From NCBI GenBank assembly GCA_944380355.1, contig CALWHJ010000001.1, positions 150,739 through 214,738 of the forward strand: a stretch of DNA of 64,000 nt. Direction: 5' to 3'. A model generated the notes under the pieces. The model was not told where the DNA came from, ran no database searches, and was given only the letters and a program-made list of their open reading frames with translations. The first letter of the stretch is position 1. Each line of letters begins with the position of its first letter. This DNA is from an uncultured Christensenellaceae bacterium (GTDB lineage: Bacteria; Bacillota; Clostridia; Christensenellales; UBA3700). The position numbers and the translations under genes were made by a program. Positions 52,735-61,872 of this stretch are shown piece after piece.

Positions 52735-54006
52735 TCAATTTATATATCCCAGCAACAAAGTCTTTATGTCATTGAGCAACGCTCTTATTCTCCTTTCGTC
52801 TTCGTCATTGCACTTTTGCGCTATGCACAAGGTAGGCACGCCGTCAAAGGTCGTGGACGTAAGCTGAATATAAGGTTTGTATTTTGTTGCACCCGTGATA
52901 AACGCGTCGGTGCATTTTGCGCCGTCGTACGCAGTTATCTCCTCTGTGATTATTCCTGTGTTTGACATACCTATAAGAGGGTTTTCGTATCCTATTTTTA
53001 TTACAAACTCGGCTATCGAGAATGGAAACAGTCTGAAAGCCAACGCCATCAAAGGCAATCCGTAAAGTCCGCAGAATTTATCTTCTTTAGCTTTTGAGGT
53101 TACCTCACACACTGCTTTCAGCACCTCCTCGAAACTTCCGTCAGCCATTTCCAGCACGCAAGGCATAAAGCCGGTGAGATTAGTCAACTCCTCCGAATCG
53201 TTGTCTGCCATATGGTATCTGAGATTTTTCATATTGGTTACGGCAAGACGCGAATCCTTTCCGTCTATATACTTGCAGATGCACTTTGCGTATGCCGCAA
53301 GAAAAATATCGTTTACGGTTGCGCCGTCAGTCTTTGCCTTAGCCCTCATCTTAGAAAATTCTTCTTTTGTAAACTTAATAAGATTGAATCTCGTGGTGCA
53401 ATCATTTCCGTCCGTGAAAGAAAACTTGTTTTTAATACCGGTACGCGATACGTTGACGTAGAGTTTTTTTGCTTTCTTTCTGTCCTCTTCGCTCATATCT
53501 TTATAAAGCTGTGTGTAGCTTCTGGTACCGTGCTTCAACTCAAGTCCGCTCAAATCCTTGCCCGAGCCGAGAAGATTGTATGCCTCGGTGAGCTTGCCTA
53601 AAAAATATTTCAAATCTCCGCCGTCAAGGCACATATGGTTGACTATTACGGACAAAGCGCATTTATTGCCTGATATATGGAGGATTATCTCAAACTGTTT
53701 TTTCTCTCCTACGGCAATCTCTTTTGCGAGCGCGGCGTGTACGCTTTTTTGCAAATCGTCGCAGACTACGTGCCCTACGCATTCGCTTTCGGTCAATTCG
53801 TTGACTTTCCAATAGGGGCTAAAGGGATTGCTTTTAAATGTCGATTTAAGCACCGGGTATTCGTTTACAAGGCGGTATACGGATTTCTTGAGATATCCCA
53901 AATTGAGTACGCCGTCAAAATAAAGTGCGGCATGTACCATTCTGTCATAATAATTTCTGAAAATATACTGGACCTTATCCCAGATTTCAGCTTTTAATTT
54001 TCTCAT
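52735..54006 (-). CDS. Condensation/acyltransferase-fold protein
   Basis: 423 aa. The HxxxD motif occurs as NHMCLDGG near residue 140, within the two-lobed chloramphenicol acetyltransferase-like fold of NRPS condensation domains, PapA5 and wax-ester synthases. No carrier protein, adenylation or other NRPS gene is near. The closest genes are a lipid kinase and a phosphatase, so acyl transfer to a small alcohol or lipid is possible. It begins with an amphipathic segment and has no signal peptide. Substrate unknown. Confidence 0.8.
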   Translation of the reverse strand: MRKLKAEIWDKVQYIFRNYYDRMVHAALYFDGVLNLGYLKKSVYRLVNEYPVLKSTFKSNPFSPYWKVNELTESECVGHVVCDDLQKSVHAALAKEIAVGEKKQFEIILHISGNKCALSVIVNHMCLDGGDLKYFLGKLTEAYNLLGSGKDLSGLELKHGTRSYTQLYKDMSEEDRKKAKKLYVNVSRTGIKNKFSFTDGNDCTTRFNLIKFTKEEFSKMRAKAKTDGATVNDIFLAAYAKCICKYIDGKDSRLAVTNMKNLRYHMADNDSEELTNLTGFMPCVLEMADGSFEEVLKAVCEVTSKAKEDKFCGLYGLPLMALAFRLFPFSIAEFVIKIGYENPLIGMSNTGIITEEITAYDGAKCTDAFITGATKYKPYIQLTSTTFDGVPTLCIAQKCNDEDERRIRALLNDIKTLLLGYIN

Positions 54007-54284
54007 AACGACCTCTCATAATTTTCTCACAACCATTTCCCTGATTTGCCGACGTAAAGTCGTAAATCAACTTCAATATATTATAGAGATATTAAAAAAA
54101 AGTAAAAAAATCAAACTGATTTATAACTTTTCCAAATAAAACTTTCTAATTTTTTATAATTTATCTCTTTTATATATAATTTTTATATATAATTATTAAT
54201 CAATATAATATACTTAACACAATATTTATTTATAAACAAAAAAAAAGAGGAAGCTTTTCTGCTTTCTCTTTTCTTTTGCTAATT
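54007..54284. other. AT-rich gap before the acyltransferase gene
   Basis: About 280 bases of very AT-rich sequence between the lipid kinase stop and the acyltransferase start. It holds the terminator at 54238-54270; I see nothing else. Confidence 0.5.
54238..54270 (-). terminator. Terminator of the lipid kinase gene
   Basis: Ten-bp stem AAGAGGAAGC/GCTTTCTCTT (54245-54270) with one non-Watson-Crick pair, and a long T run on the minus strand. Confidence 0.7.
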
Positions 54285-55205
54285 TTATTGTACTGCTTCT
54301 TCTATGCCTTGTGGCACTAAGAATCTTACTGCCTGCTGTAAAATTTCCACTTCGAATCTACCGCCTTCGATTATCTCGCCGTCAAGGCTGATAGGAAAAT
54401 CAGGCTTCTGTGCGATTATCTCTACTTTTTTTGCTTGTCTGTACTTTAGTACATTCACCAATGAAGCGTCATCGAGATGCAAGCCGTTTTTATAAGTGTT
54501 GATAAGTTTTATAAACTTAAGGCGCGATACGGGATTTATACAGCACACTTCCATAAGTCCGTCGTTGTTCTTTGAACGGGGAGCGCATTTATACGAGCCG
54601 CCCACGTACTTGCCGTTGGTAACCGTACATAGCAAAATGCACTTTTTGTTGAGTTCTTCGCCGTCAGCAATAACTCTGCATTTGTTTTTCATAGCAGTCA
54701 TCAGTGCTACGAAAACGCCTGTATTGTACGCATTTTTTCCGCCGATAACTTTTTTGTATTTGACATTTGTCATCGTCTTAGCCACTTTACTGTCAAAACC
54801 GAAGTGACAGGCGTTGACGGCATAACGGTCTCCTACTTTGATGATATCGATTTTATCCTCTTTGCCGTTGAGCATTTTGTCAAAGTCGAGGAAGTAGCTC
54901 TTGTCGCCGTAATACTTTACGTAATCGTTTCCGCTGCCGCAGGGATATACGCTGAGTACTGCATTTGGATGTCCCACGCAACCGCTCGCTACTTCGTTGA
55001 GAGTACCGTCTCCTCCGCAGGATATAAAGAGTAAATCCTCCTTACTCTCCTCGCAACGCTGAGATACGTACTTAGTAGCGTCTCCTTTGCATTTGGTCAC
55101 GTAAATTTCGTAATCTTCGATATTTTTTTCTATAAGTTTCTTTTGGATATCCTTCTCGCAGTTTCTGGCACCTGCGGAAGGATTGACAATAAATATTTTT
55201 TTCAT
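54285..55205 (-). CDS. Diacylglycerol kinase-family lipid kinase
   Basis: 306 aa. DAGK catalytic domain: IVNPSAGAR at the start, SCGGDGTLNEV nucleotide loop near residue 60, PCGSGNDYVK, and the C-terminal FPISLDGE. It phosphorylates diacylglycerol or a similar lipid at the membrane (DagK/YegS family). Start ATG at 55205 places the conserved strand right at the N-terminus; an in-frame upstream ATG would add 9 residues. Confidence 0.92.
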   Translation of the reverse strand: MKKIFIVNPSAGARNCEKDIQKKLIEKNIEDYEIYVTKCKGDATKYVSQRCEESKEDLLFISCGGDGTLNEVASGCVGHPNAVLSVYPCGSGNDYVKYYGDKSYFLDFDKMLNGKEDKIDIIKVGDRYAVNACHFGFDSKVAKTMTNVKYKKVIGGKNAYNTGVFVALMTAMKNKCRVIADGEELNKKCILLCTVTNGKYVGGSYKCAPRSKNNDGLMEVCCINPVSRLKFIKLINTYKNGLHLDDASLVNVLKYRQAKKVEIIAQKPDFPISLDGEIIEGGRFEVEILQQAVRFLVPQGIEEAVQ

Positions 55206-55304
55206 CTTTCTCACTATCCAATTTTTTTGCACGCGAAAAGACTATGCAACGTATATATTTTATACTATTGCATACCGCGTGTCAACTGATTTTTTTTACG
55301 CCCC

Positions 55305-55772
55305 TTACTGGTTGGCTTTCTCCATATCTATTGCGATAGCGAGAAGCATTACGTCGAGAGCGTGCTCAGGATTGGAAATATTGAGCGTATAAACGTCGAA
55401 AAGATTGATTACGTGCTTGCTGAGAGACGCAATTATATTATTATTCTGGTCAACTACGGTGTAATTCCAGCCGAAGAAATCGCCGTCTACTTTCCAGTTG
55501 TTGAAGTCAATCTTGAACTTATCTCCGAATAACTTAATACCTTTTTTGATGCGGCCTACTTCTTTTCCGCCCTTGAAAATTCTGAATGTAGGGAAAATAT
55601 CTATCAATTTTCCTTTGACCGCGCCCAACTCGTTGCCGGCAGCGTCTCTGACCACAAACTTTTTAGGTATTGTAAATTTACCCTGGACATCATACACTTC
55701 GTTGTTGTCCTGGTCATACACTTTGTATCTTCCCAAAATAGTAAGTGCTTTTTGTTTGAATGTCAAAATCAT
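55305..55772 (-). CDS. LURP-one-related (tubby C-terminal-like) protein
   Basis: 155 aa, all-beta, repeating strands such as YDVQGKFTI, FRIFKGGKEVG and WNYTVVDQNNN ending in the hydrophobic helix ALDVMLLAIAIDM. This matches the LURP-one/YxjI family with the tubby-like beta-barrel around a central helix. Function is unknown in bacteria; membrane phosphoinositide-like or scramblase roles have been proposed for relatives. Start ATG follows a good AGGAGG. Confidence 0.8.
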   Translation of the reverse strand: MILTFKQKALTILGRYKVYDQDNNEVYDVQGKFTIPKKFVVRDAAGNELGAVKGKLIDIFPTFRIFKGGKEVGRIKKGIKLFGDKFKIDFNNWKVDGDFFGWNYTVVDQNNNIIASLSKHVINLFDVYTLNISNPEHALDVMLLAIAIDMEKANQ

Positions 55773-55836
55773 ATTTTTCCTCCTGTCAATTTAAAGCCTA
55801 GCGGGCTCTAAACCCCTTTAATATATTTTTTATTCC

Positions 55837-56736
55837 TCAGAAACGTCTTGTATGCTCCCGAGAAAAACTTTTCCTCTTGCGTAATTTCTCTGCAGTCTCA
55901 TCAATGTCATTTTGAGAGACATATCCCTTAAGGTTCAATTTTTTCATAGTGAATCCGTCAAGTTTTACGTCGACGCTGCCTAATTCTACGTTACGGTTTG
56001 CTCCGTGATAGTCCGTGCCTCCCGTCGCTATAAGCCCGTATCTTTTTGCAAGCTCTTTGAGCGTAGCGCACGTAGAAGCGTCGTGCACGGGATAGTATAC
56101 TTCGATGCCCTCTAGTCCGAAAGGTTTAAGCCCTTCGATAAGAGGTTTTATCTTACCCTGCTGCAAAAACCTGAGCGGATGAGCGATTACGGGCAACCCC
56201 TTTGCCTGTTTTATAAGCTCGACGCCCTGCATAGGCGTAATTCTCTTTGACGGATAATATGCCTTACCGTTGGCTCCCAGATACCTGTCGAATGCCTCGG
56301 GTATGCTTGCGGAAAAGCCCTGCGCAACCATAAGTTTTGCTATATGCAATCTGCCAACGCTCGCACTGTCCGAAGGCAAACTATCCCTGTCGAGTTTTAT
56401 TCCCAGCTGATACAGTCTGTCCAGTATAAGCCCCGCTCTTTCCTTACGCTTTTTCTCAAAATAGTCGAGTTTCTCGAGAAGCTGAGCATTCTCAGGGTCG
56501 AAGCAGTATCCCAAAACGTGTATTTCGCAAGAGGCAAAAGTAGACAGTTCTACGCCGTTGATATACGTAATCCCGCATTTTTCCGCATAGTCGCCCAAGT
56601 CCTTTATCGCCCCTATACAGTCGTGGTCGGTAATGGACATTATTCCGATACCGAGTTGCTTTGCCTTATCGACAATATCTCTCGGCGAATCGGTGCCGTC
56701 GCTCAATACGCTGTGTATGTGCAAATCTGTCTTCAA
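55837..56736 (-). CDS. PHP-domain phosphoesterase (RNase AM/TrpH-like)
   Basis: 299 aa. PHP motifs in order: HIHSVLSDGTD, SITDHDCIGA, NGVELST, AHPLR and GGTDYHG, together making the trinuclear metal site. It belongs to the YciV/TrpH-like group, members of which act as 5'-3' exoribonucleases or 3',5'-nucleotide phosphatases. The start is a TTG overlapping the rmuC stop (TTGA), with GGAGG 4-5 bases upstream. Distinct from the CehA-like PHP protein in the sugar locus. Confidence 0.88.
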   Translation of the reverse strand: MKTDLHIHSVLSDGTDSPRDIVDKAKQLGIGIMSITDHDCIGAIKDLGDYAEKCGITYINGVELSTFASCEIHVLGYCFDPENAQLLEKLDYFEKKRKERAGLILDRLYQLGIKLDRDSLPSDSASVGRLHIAKLMVAQGFSASIPEAFDRYLGANGKAYYPSKRITPMQGVELIKQAKGLPVIAHPLRFLQQGKIKPLIEGLKPFGLEGIEVYYPVHDASTCATLKELAKRYGLIATGGTDYHGANRNVELGSVDVKLDGFTMKKLNLKGYVSQNDIDETAEKLRKRKSFSREHTRRF

Positions 56737-58136
56737 CTTTCCTCCTCCGACGCTACCTGTTCGATAAGATTGTCTTCCTGTACGGGAGCGGGCAACTCGT
56801 CGCCCACTTTTCTTAGTCTGCCTATAATTTTTTCGTTACGCTTTTCCACGTCCTCGACGGTATCGACTACGAGTTTGGCATTGCGTTTGATTTTGGTAAT
56901 AAGGTCGGTATACCTTTCAAAATCTTTTCTGAAGCGCTGAAGTTCCTTGACTATTTCTCCGCTCTTTTTCTGTATCTTAAGCGTGGTAAAGCCCGTCTGT
57001 AAACTATTGAGAAGCGCAGTTATGGTAGTAGGTCCGCATACGGTTACTTTGCAATCGTTTTGCAGGCTTGCCGTAAACGCGCTGTCTTTGACTATCTCGG
57101 CATACAATCCCTCGGTAGGCAAATACATAATAGCAAAATTCGTCGTTACAGGCGGCTTGACATACTTTGAAGATATGCTTTTGGCTTGTTTTTTGACTTC
57201 GTCAAACAATGCCTTTCTCGCTTTTTCCGTACTCTCCGCATTGCCTTCCTCGCTAATCTCGACAAGCTGTGTATATCTGTCGAGAGGGAACTTTGAGTCG
57301 ATAGGCAAATATACCTGCTCTTCACCGCTGTTTCCGGGCATTACTATTACGAAGTCAACTGCCTCCTGAGAAGTACGGCTGAGCTGCACCTGTTTGCGGT
57401 ATTGCTCGGGAGAAAGTATCTGGTCAAGCAAACTCTCGAGCGCGACTTCTCCCCAACCGCCTCTCGTCTTGACGTTGGAAAAGACCTTGTTGAGATTGGT
57501 TACTTTTGTGGACAAGTCCTTCATTTCGCCAAATCCCTGTTGTACTTTATCCAGTCTGTCGTTGACTATCTCGAAAGCGTTTTTGATACGCGTATCGAGC
57601 GTTGACGTGAGTTTTTCGTCTACGGTGTTACGCATCAGTTCAAGCTGCTTATCGTTGTTTTCCCTTACGTTAGTCAGCTGTTTTTCGTTGTCGGCACGCA
57701 TATCTTTGAGTGACTTGTCGATTTCCTCTTTCATACTTCTCAAAGACTTGTCCGTATCTTCTCTCATCATACCCGTAGCGTACTTCATCTCGCCTCGGAT
57801 TGCCTCGAGCTGTTCTTTGGTAGTCCTCAGGTTGTCGTCAAGCGTGGACTTGAACTGCTTCATATAGTTGTCGAGCATAGGTATAAACGTACTGTTTGAC
57901 GCATTGAAAGCCGACGTGAACGACGATACTATATTGGCTCCCTCTCTCGAGGTGTGTTCGTTGACGAGGTTCTTGACCTCGTTGAGATTGTTGTTGAGAT
58001 TGTCTATCTCTTCGAGTAATTCTCCTTTTTCCGCGCCCTTTTCTTTTCGGACTATTTTAGCAAGCACTACCGCGCCGATAATTACGGATACAAATCCGCA
58101 TACGCACGCGATAATAGCAATAATCAATTCAATCAT
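56733..58136 (-). CDS. rmuC: DNA recombination protein RmuC
   Basis: 467 aa. N-terminal membrane helix, a long coiled coil of about 170 residues (heptad-like KSLRSMKEEIDKSLKDMRADNE region) and the C-terminal RmuC nuclease-like domain (GGWGEVALESLLDQIL, LPIDSKFPLD, YLPTEGLYAE). RmuC limits inversions at short inverted repeats. It overlaps cca by 8 bases and the PHP gene by 4. Confidence 0.94.
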   Translation of the reverse strand: MIELIIAIIACVCGFVSVIIGAVVLAKIVRKEKGAEKGELLEEIDNLNNNLNEVKNLVNEHTSREGANIVSSFTSAFNASNSTFIPMLDNYMKQFKSTLDDNLRTTKEQLEAIRGEMKYATGMMREDTDKSLRSMKEEIDKSLKDMRADNEKQLTNVRENNDKQLELMRNTVDEKLTSTLDTRIKNAFEIVNDRLDKVQQGFGEMKDLSTKVTNLNKVFSNVKTRGGWGEVALESLLDQILSPEQYRKQVQLSRTSQEAVDFVIVMPGNSGEEQVYLPIDSKFPLDRYTQLVEISEEGNAESTEKARKALFDEVKKQAKSISSKYVKPPVTTNFAIMYLPTEGLYAEIVKDSAFTASLQNDCKVTVCGPTTITALLNSLQTGFTTLKIQKKSGEIVKELQRFRKDFERYTDLITKIKRNAKLVVDTVEDVEKRNEKIIGRLRKVGDELPAPVQEDNLIEQVASEEES

Positions 58137-59484
58137 TCTTCTTTTCCTTCTCCATTTTAAGGCGTTGTTTCTTCGCCTCTTTCAACATACTCCCTCTTTC
58201 GTTTGCAATAAGTCCGTCGACAGACAACTTCACCAGTCTGTCAAGTTCCTCTCCTATCTCTCGACCGCCGTATCCGAGCGTTTGCAAATCCCTGCCGTTG
58301 ACGGATAACATCGAAACGTTAAATGCCGTATTCTGCGCTTGCATATTCTTATATATACCGCGCATCTTCTCAGCCGTACGCGAATATTCGTAATATCCCG
58401 TACCTATGCTGTCCGCGTCGAACAAAGCAATCATATCGTCGATTATATCGTAATATTTTGCTATGAACCGTCTGTATTTGACGTCGCGTGCGTTTCCGTT
58501 GACGTCAAACATATGCCCGCCCACAAGCCTCGATATCCTGTCTATCTCTTTGAGCGGATATTTGTATCTGGTCATAATTGCGCGCGTCATTGCTTCACCT
58601 ACCGAAGCGTGCATATAAGTATTGCCGTCCTCGCGCTTGCACTTAGCTTTAGCTATATCGTGGAAGAGGCCTGCAAGCCTTATACCGACGGGACAGTTTT
58701 CGACAACCTTGAATATGTGTTCGAGTACGTCGTATTTGTGAAACTCGCTCTTTTGCGGTTCCTTGTCGTTGTCGGCAAGTTCGGGCAATATAATTTTCAA
58801 TACTCCTGCCTCATTCATAAGCTTTAAGGCATTGTAGCAGTATGCGCCCGCAAGAAGCTTATCCAACTCGTCCCTGATACGCTCTACGGATATATCCGTA
58901 AGATTATTTTTTAGTCTTTTCGCGCTCTCGTAAGTATCCTCGTCTATGCCGTATCCCAGCACCGAGGCAAACCTGAACAAGCGCATTATTCTCAGACCGT
59001 CCTCAGACAGCACTTTTTCCGAAGCTACCGTAGTAGAAAGCACTTTGTTTTTCACGTCTTGCTGACCGTTCAAAGGGTCGACGAGCCGACCTTTGAGAAT
59101 ATCGAAGTACATTGCGTTGCACTTGAAGTCGCGTCTGCAAGCGTCGGTATAAATATCATTGGTAAATTCCACTTTCAAAGGCGTATGCTCTCCGCTTCCT
59201 TTGGGATAGCTGTCCGTCCTGAAAGTAGTATATTCGTAATGCCTTCCGTCGCCTTTTACGACTACGGTACCCAGTCTCGGGGAAGCCGAATGTACGCAAA
59301 AGCCGCTGCCGTCCAGAATTTCGGCAAGTTCGTCGGGAAGCACTGCGCCCGCCAAGTCTATATCGTAAAACTCCGCACCTCTGATGCTGTCTCTTACGCA
59401 ACCGCCTACTGCGTAAAGAGGTTTGTCAGAGGGAAAAAGCTTTGCCAGTTTTGTAAGCTCTTCGCTTTGCAATCGTGAAAACAA
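58129..59484 (-). CDS. cca: CCA tRNA nucleotidyltransferase with HD domain
   Basis: 451 aa. Nucleotidyltransferase head with GGCVRDS and the metal Asp pair in YDIDLAG. RRDFKCNAMYFD and the neck helix (RIMRLFRFASVLG) follow. A C-terminal HD domain with LFHDIAKAKC is present. Adds or repairs CCA at tRNA 3' ends; class II without a poly(A)-specific signature that I can separate. Start is a TTG with GAGG 6 bases upstream. Part of tilS-hpt-cca-rmuC-PHP. Confidence 0.92.
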   Translation of the reverse strand: MFSRLQSEELTKLAKLFPSDKPLYAVGGCVRDSIRGAEFYDIDLAGAVLPDELAEILDGSGFCVHSASPRLGTVVVKGDGRHYEYTTFRTDSYPKGSGEHTPLKVEFTNDIYTDACRRDFKCNAMYFDILKGRLVDPLNGQQDVKNKVLSTTVASEKVLSEDGLRIMRLFRFASVLGYGIDEDTYESAKRLKNNLTDISVERIRDELDKLLAGAYCYNALKLMNEAGVLKIILPELADNDKEPQKSEFHKYDVLEHIFKVVENCPVGIRLAGLFHDIAKAKCKREDGNTYMHASVGEAMTRAIMTRYKYPLKEIDRISRLVGGHMFDVNGNARDVKYRRFIAKYYDIIDDMIALFDADSIGTGYYEYSRTAEKMRGIYKNMQAQNTAFNVSMLSVNGRDLQTLGYGGREIGEELDRLVKLSVDGLIANERGSMLKEAKKQRLKMEKEKKND

Positions 59485-59494
59485 CCGCCACCTC

Positions 59495-60019
59495 TCAGCT
59501 CAATTCGAGAACGCCTATATACGGCAGGTTACGGTACTTTTCGTCATAGTCGAGACCGTATCCCACAACAAATTCGTCGGGTATGGAATATCCTATATAG
59601 TCGGCTTCGAAGTCTGTTTGCCTTCTGGAAGGCTTGTCCAGAAAGGCGCATACTCTTATGCTCTTGGCTCCCCTGTGCTCCAAAAGCGCGGTAAGCGACT
59701 TCATAGTATTTCCACTGTCGATAATATCCTCTATTATGAGCACGTCTTTGTCGCATATATCGTGCGACATATCCTTTTTGATTTTTACGTTTCCGCTCGA
59801 ACTCATGCCCGACCCGTAACTCGACACCGCCATAGTATCGAAACGTATAGGGAGTTTGATTTTTCTCACCAAATCTCCGTAAAAGATTATCGAGCCTTTG
59901 AGTATAGCTACTACGATAGGCTCCTTGCCCTCGTAATCTTTTTCTATTTGCGCGCCCAATTCGGCTACGCGCTTTGCTATCTTTTCTTCGTCTATAAGTA
60001 CTTTAGTTATCCTTTCCAT
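59495..60019 (-). CDS. hpt: Hypoxanthine phosphoribosyltransferase
   Basis: 174 aa. PRPP motif LIIEDIIDSGNTM near residue 95 and the N-terminal VAILKGSIIFYGDL. Salvages hypoxanthine and guanine to IMP and GMP. Overlaps the end of tilS by 17 bases with GAGG 6 bases upstream. The tilS-hpt pair is conserved in Bacillota, though the usual ftsH does not follow. Confidence 0.96.
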   Translation of the reverse strand: MERITKVLIDEEKIAKRVAELGAQIEKDYEGKEPIVVAILKGSIIFYGDLVRKIKLPIRFDTMAVSSYGSGMSSSGNVKIKKDMSHDICDKDVLIIEDIIDSGNTMKSLTALLEHRGAKSIRVCAFLDKPSRRQTDFEADYIGYSIPDEFVVGYGLDYDEKYRNLPYIGVLELS

Positions 60020-61319
60020 ATCCTTCCTCTAAGAGCGTTTTTCTTACCGTAATATATGCGATACGCACCGTATTGTCGTCAATCTTTACAGCGTCTGCTA
60101 TCTCGTATTCGGGCAAGAGTAAAACTTCTTTGTCTTTTGCTATGACAATCGCATTGTCCCTGAGTCTGCGGGCAAGCTTAATATCCGTAAAATAATCTCC
60201 CAGACTCTTTTTTGCGCCTTTGTATCTTCTGAAAGAATCTCCCTCTCGTCTGTTGCGTATATCTGCGTCTATCAGTTTGTCGAGGTCGCATCTCAGTGCG
60301 CCTGAGATTTCGTCGGGCGATACTACAAGCGTTCTGCCGTCCAAACCGTATTCTCCGTAACCCGTTATGCTTCCGCGGTAGTTTGTTTTTTCGTCGAGGG
60401 CAAGCGTAATGCCGTCAGTCTCTTTGTATGCCGTAAGAGAGAAAGGAAGATTTACGCTCGCTCCGCTCTGTCTACCCGCTAGCGCAATAACGCTGTCTAT
60501 ATGCTTTGCCGTCAAATCCACTCTGGTGGTTATTTTGTCGACGGCATTGATAACCGTCTGCGAAGCTATGACTTTGTCGCGTTTGAATACTCTGTCGGGA
60601 ATAAAAACAGCTCGGTTTTTCACTTCAAAATCTCTGCTTTGCGAATCTATATACCCGAATATTTCTCTGGCCCTCTCCCCCAGTCTCAGAATATTGTTTT
60701 CGAAATTGGGATAGGCTTGGGATATCAGAGGTATTATCTCGTGCCTTATTTTGTTGCGGGTATAGTCAACGCAAAAATTAGTACTGTCTTCCACGTAAGG
60801 TATTTCGTTTTGCTTTACGTATCTGTCGATATCTTTTCTTGTTACGTGCAGATAAGGTCTTAACAGAACGCCGTCGTCAAAATCCATACCGCGCAATCCT
60901 CTAATGCCGCTTCCTCTGAACACGTGCATCAAAATGCTTTCTGTCTGGTCATCGCAATGGTGCGCCGTAACGACTCTCTGCGCTCTGCCTAAAGCAACTA
61001 AGTCTTGAAAAATCTGTCTGCGCCGTATGCGCGCTCCTTGCTCTACCGTATAGCCGTTGGCAGTACAAAATGCGGGAATGTCTTCTTCGTACACCTCGCA
61101 CTCGACGTCGTGCTTTTTGCAAAAATCCGACACGAAATCTCTGTCTCTTTCGCCCTCTTTTCCTCTTAAGTTGTGATGTACGGTAATGACAAAAAAAGTT
61201 CCTTTAGCGAAATTGTTCAAATAATAATGCAACAGAGACATAGAGTCCTTGCCTCCGCTGACAGCCAAAGCAACCCTGTCGAATTGTCTCAATCCGTCTT
61301 TTTCGATACCGTCCAGCAT
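60003..61319 (-). CDS. tilS: tRNA(Ile)-lysidine synthetase
   Basis: 438 aa. N-terminal PP-loop ATPase with AVSGGKDSMSLLHYY, HHNLRG and HHCDDQTES. C-terminal TilS domains (residues about 350-438). Changes C34 of tRNA-Ile(CAU) to lysidine so it reads AUA. The start at 61319 is chosen because the -10 element ends only 7 bases before this ATG; the alternative ATG at 61346 would lie within the promoter. Confidence 0.94.
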   Translation of the reverse strand: MLDGIEKDGLRQFDRVALAVSGGKDSMSLLHYYLNNFAKGTFFVITVHHNLRGKEGERDRDFVSDFCKKHDVECEVYEEDIPAFCTANGYTVEQGARIRRRQIFQDLVALGRAQRVVTAHHCDDQTESILMHVFRGSGIRGLRGMDFDDGVLLRPYLHVTRKDIDRYVKQNEIPYVEDSTNFCVDYTRNKIRHEIIPLISQAYPNFENNILRLGERAREIFGYIDSQSRDFEVKNRAVFIPDRVFKRDKVIASQTVINAVDKITTRVDLTAKHIDSVIALAGRQSGASVNLPFSLTAYKETDGITLALDEKTNYRGSITGYGEYGLDGRTLVVSPDEISGALRCDLDKLIDADIRNRREGDSFRRYKGAKKSLGDYFTDIKLARRLRDNAIVIAKDKEVLLLPEYEIADAVKIDDNTVRIAYITVRKTLLEEGYGKDN

Positions 61320-61325
61320 ATTTGT

Positions 61326-61354
61326 ATTATAATATAAAATATACAATAAATCAA
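61326..61354 (-). promoter_or_regulatory. Promoter of tilS giving a leaderless mRNA
   Basis: Minus-strand TTGATT (61349-61354), 17 bases, perfect TATAAT (61326-61331). The tilS ATG begins 7 bases after the -10, exactly where transcription should start, and there is no ribosome site. Predicted leaderless transcript. Confidence 0.6.
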
Positions 61355-61473
61355 TATCTTTGCAAAATTAGACTGCTAAAAATAATTGCCAAGGTACTCT
61401 TTGTGACGAAAAATACAAAAAACTGTCCGAATCTTAACAAAAATAAAATCTTGAATAAATTGCAATATATTAT

Positions 61474-61502
61474 TTGAAAAAATAAAAGTAATGTGTTATA
61501 CT
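61474..61502 (+). promoter_or_regulatory. Promoter of tRNA-Ser
   Basis: TTGAAA (61474-61479), 17 bases, TATACT (61497-61502), about 35 bases upstream of the tRNA. Confidence 0.7.
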
Positions 61503-61541
61503 CATTAATGTTGACACAAAAACAGCAGTCAAACACAATAC

Positions 61542-61632
61542 GGAGACGTATCGAAGTGGTCGTAACGGGACTGACTCGAAATCAGTTGTACCGTTCTCGG
61601 TACCGTGGGTTCGAATCCCACCGTCTCCGCCA
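61542..61632 (+). tRNA. tRNA-Ser (CGA anticodon)
   Basis: 91 bases including an encoded CCA. Acceptor arms GGAGACG/CGTCTCC, anticodon stem ACTGA/TCAGT with loop CTCGAAA (anticodon 61577-61579), long variable arm GTACCG/CGGTAC typical of class II Ser tRNA, T stem GTGGG/CCCAC with loop TTCGAAT. Reads UCG codons. Confidence 0.96.
61612..61632 (+). repeat. 21-bp tRNA 3'-end sequence, copy within the tRNA
   Basis: Last 21 bases of the tRNA (T loop to CCA), present again unchanged at 61803-61823 in the same orientation. Tyrosine integrases commonly use tRNA 3' ends as attachment sites, so this pair is a candidate att repeat. Confidence 0.6.
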
Positions 61633-61667
61633 CATCAAGGCAGTTTGCCTATATACAAACAAAAAGA

Positions 61668-61693
61668 CGAGAGAAAACCTCTCGCCTTTTTTT
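61668..61693 (+). terminator. tRNA-Ser terminator
   Basis: Stem CGAGAG/CTCTCG with a 5-base loop, then CC and seven T residues. Confidence 0.85.
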
Positions 61694-61802
61694 GTTTTAC
61701 TTCTTGGCAACTGCCTTGCCAGCTTCACGGCTGGACAGTCCGAAATAGTGACGCTCGCTTTCTCCGCTCCGCTAGCTCGCTATTCCGTCGCTTCGCTCCT
61801 TA

Positions 61803-61823
61803 CGAATCCCACCGTCTCCGCCA
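61803..61823 (+). repeat. 21-bp tRNA 3'-end duplicate outside the tRNA
   Basis: Exact copy of the tRNA-Ser terminal 21 bases including CCA, 191 bp downstream and not attached to any tRNA body. Reads as a leftover attachment site or the junction of an integrated element. Confidence 0.65.
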
Positions 61824-61862
61824 AACAGAGTCGCGTTCGAACCCGCGGCTCTGTTATTTTTG
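61824..61862 (+). terminator. Terminator directly after the att-like copy
   Basis: Long stem AACAGAG+TCGCG/CGCGG+CTCTGTT (61824-61855) and ATTTTTGT. Confidence 0.75.
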
Positions 61863-61872
61863 TATTAAAGGA

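Noticed and set aside
61739..61800. GC-rich stretch as a further copy of the structured repeat
   Set aside because: It contains similar GCGAG and GGAGCG words on the minus strand but lacks the core and nested stems.
61760..61850. Second tRNA gene after tRNA-Ser
   Set aside because: Only the 3' 21 bases are present; no acceptor 5' strand, D arm or anticodon arm precedes them.
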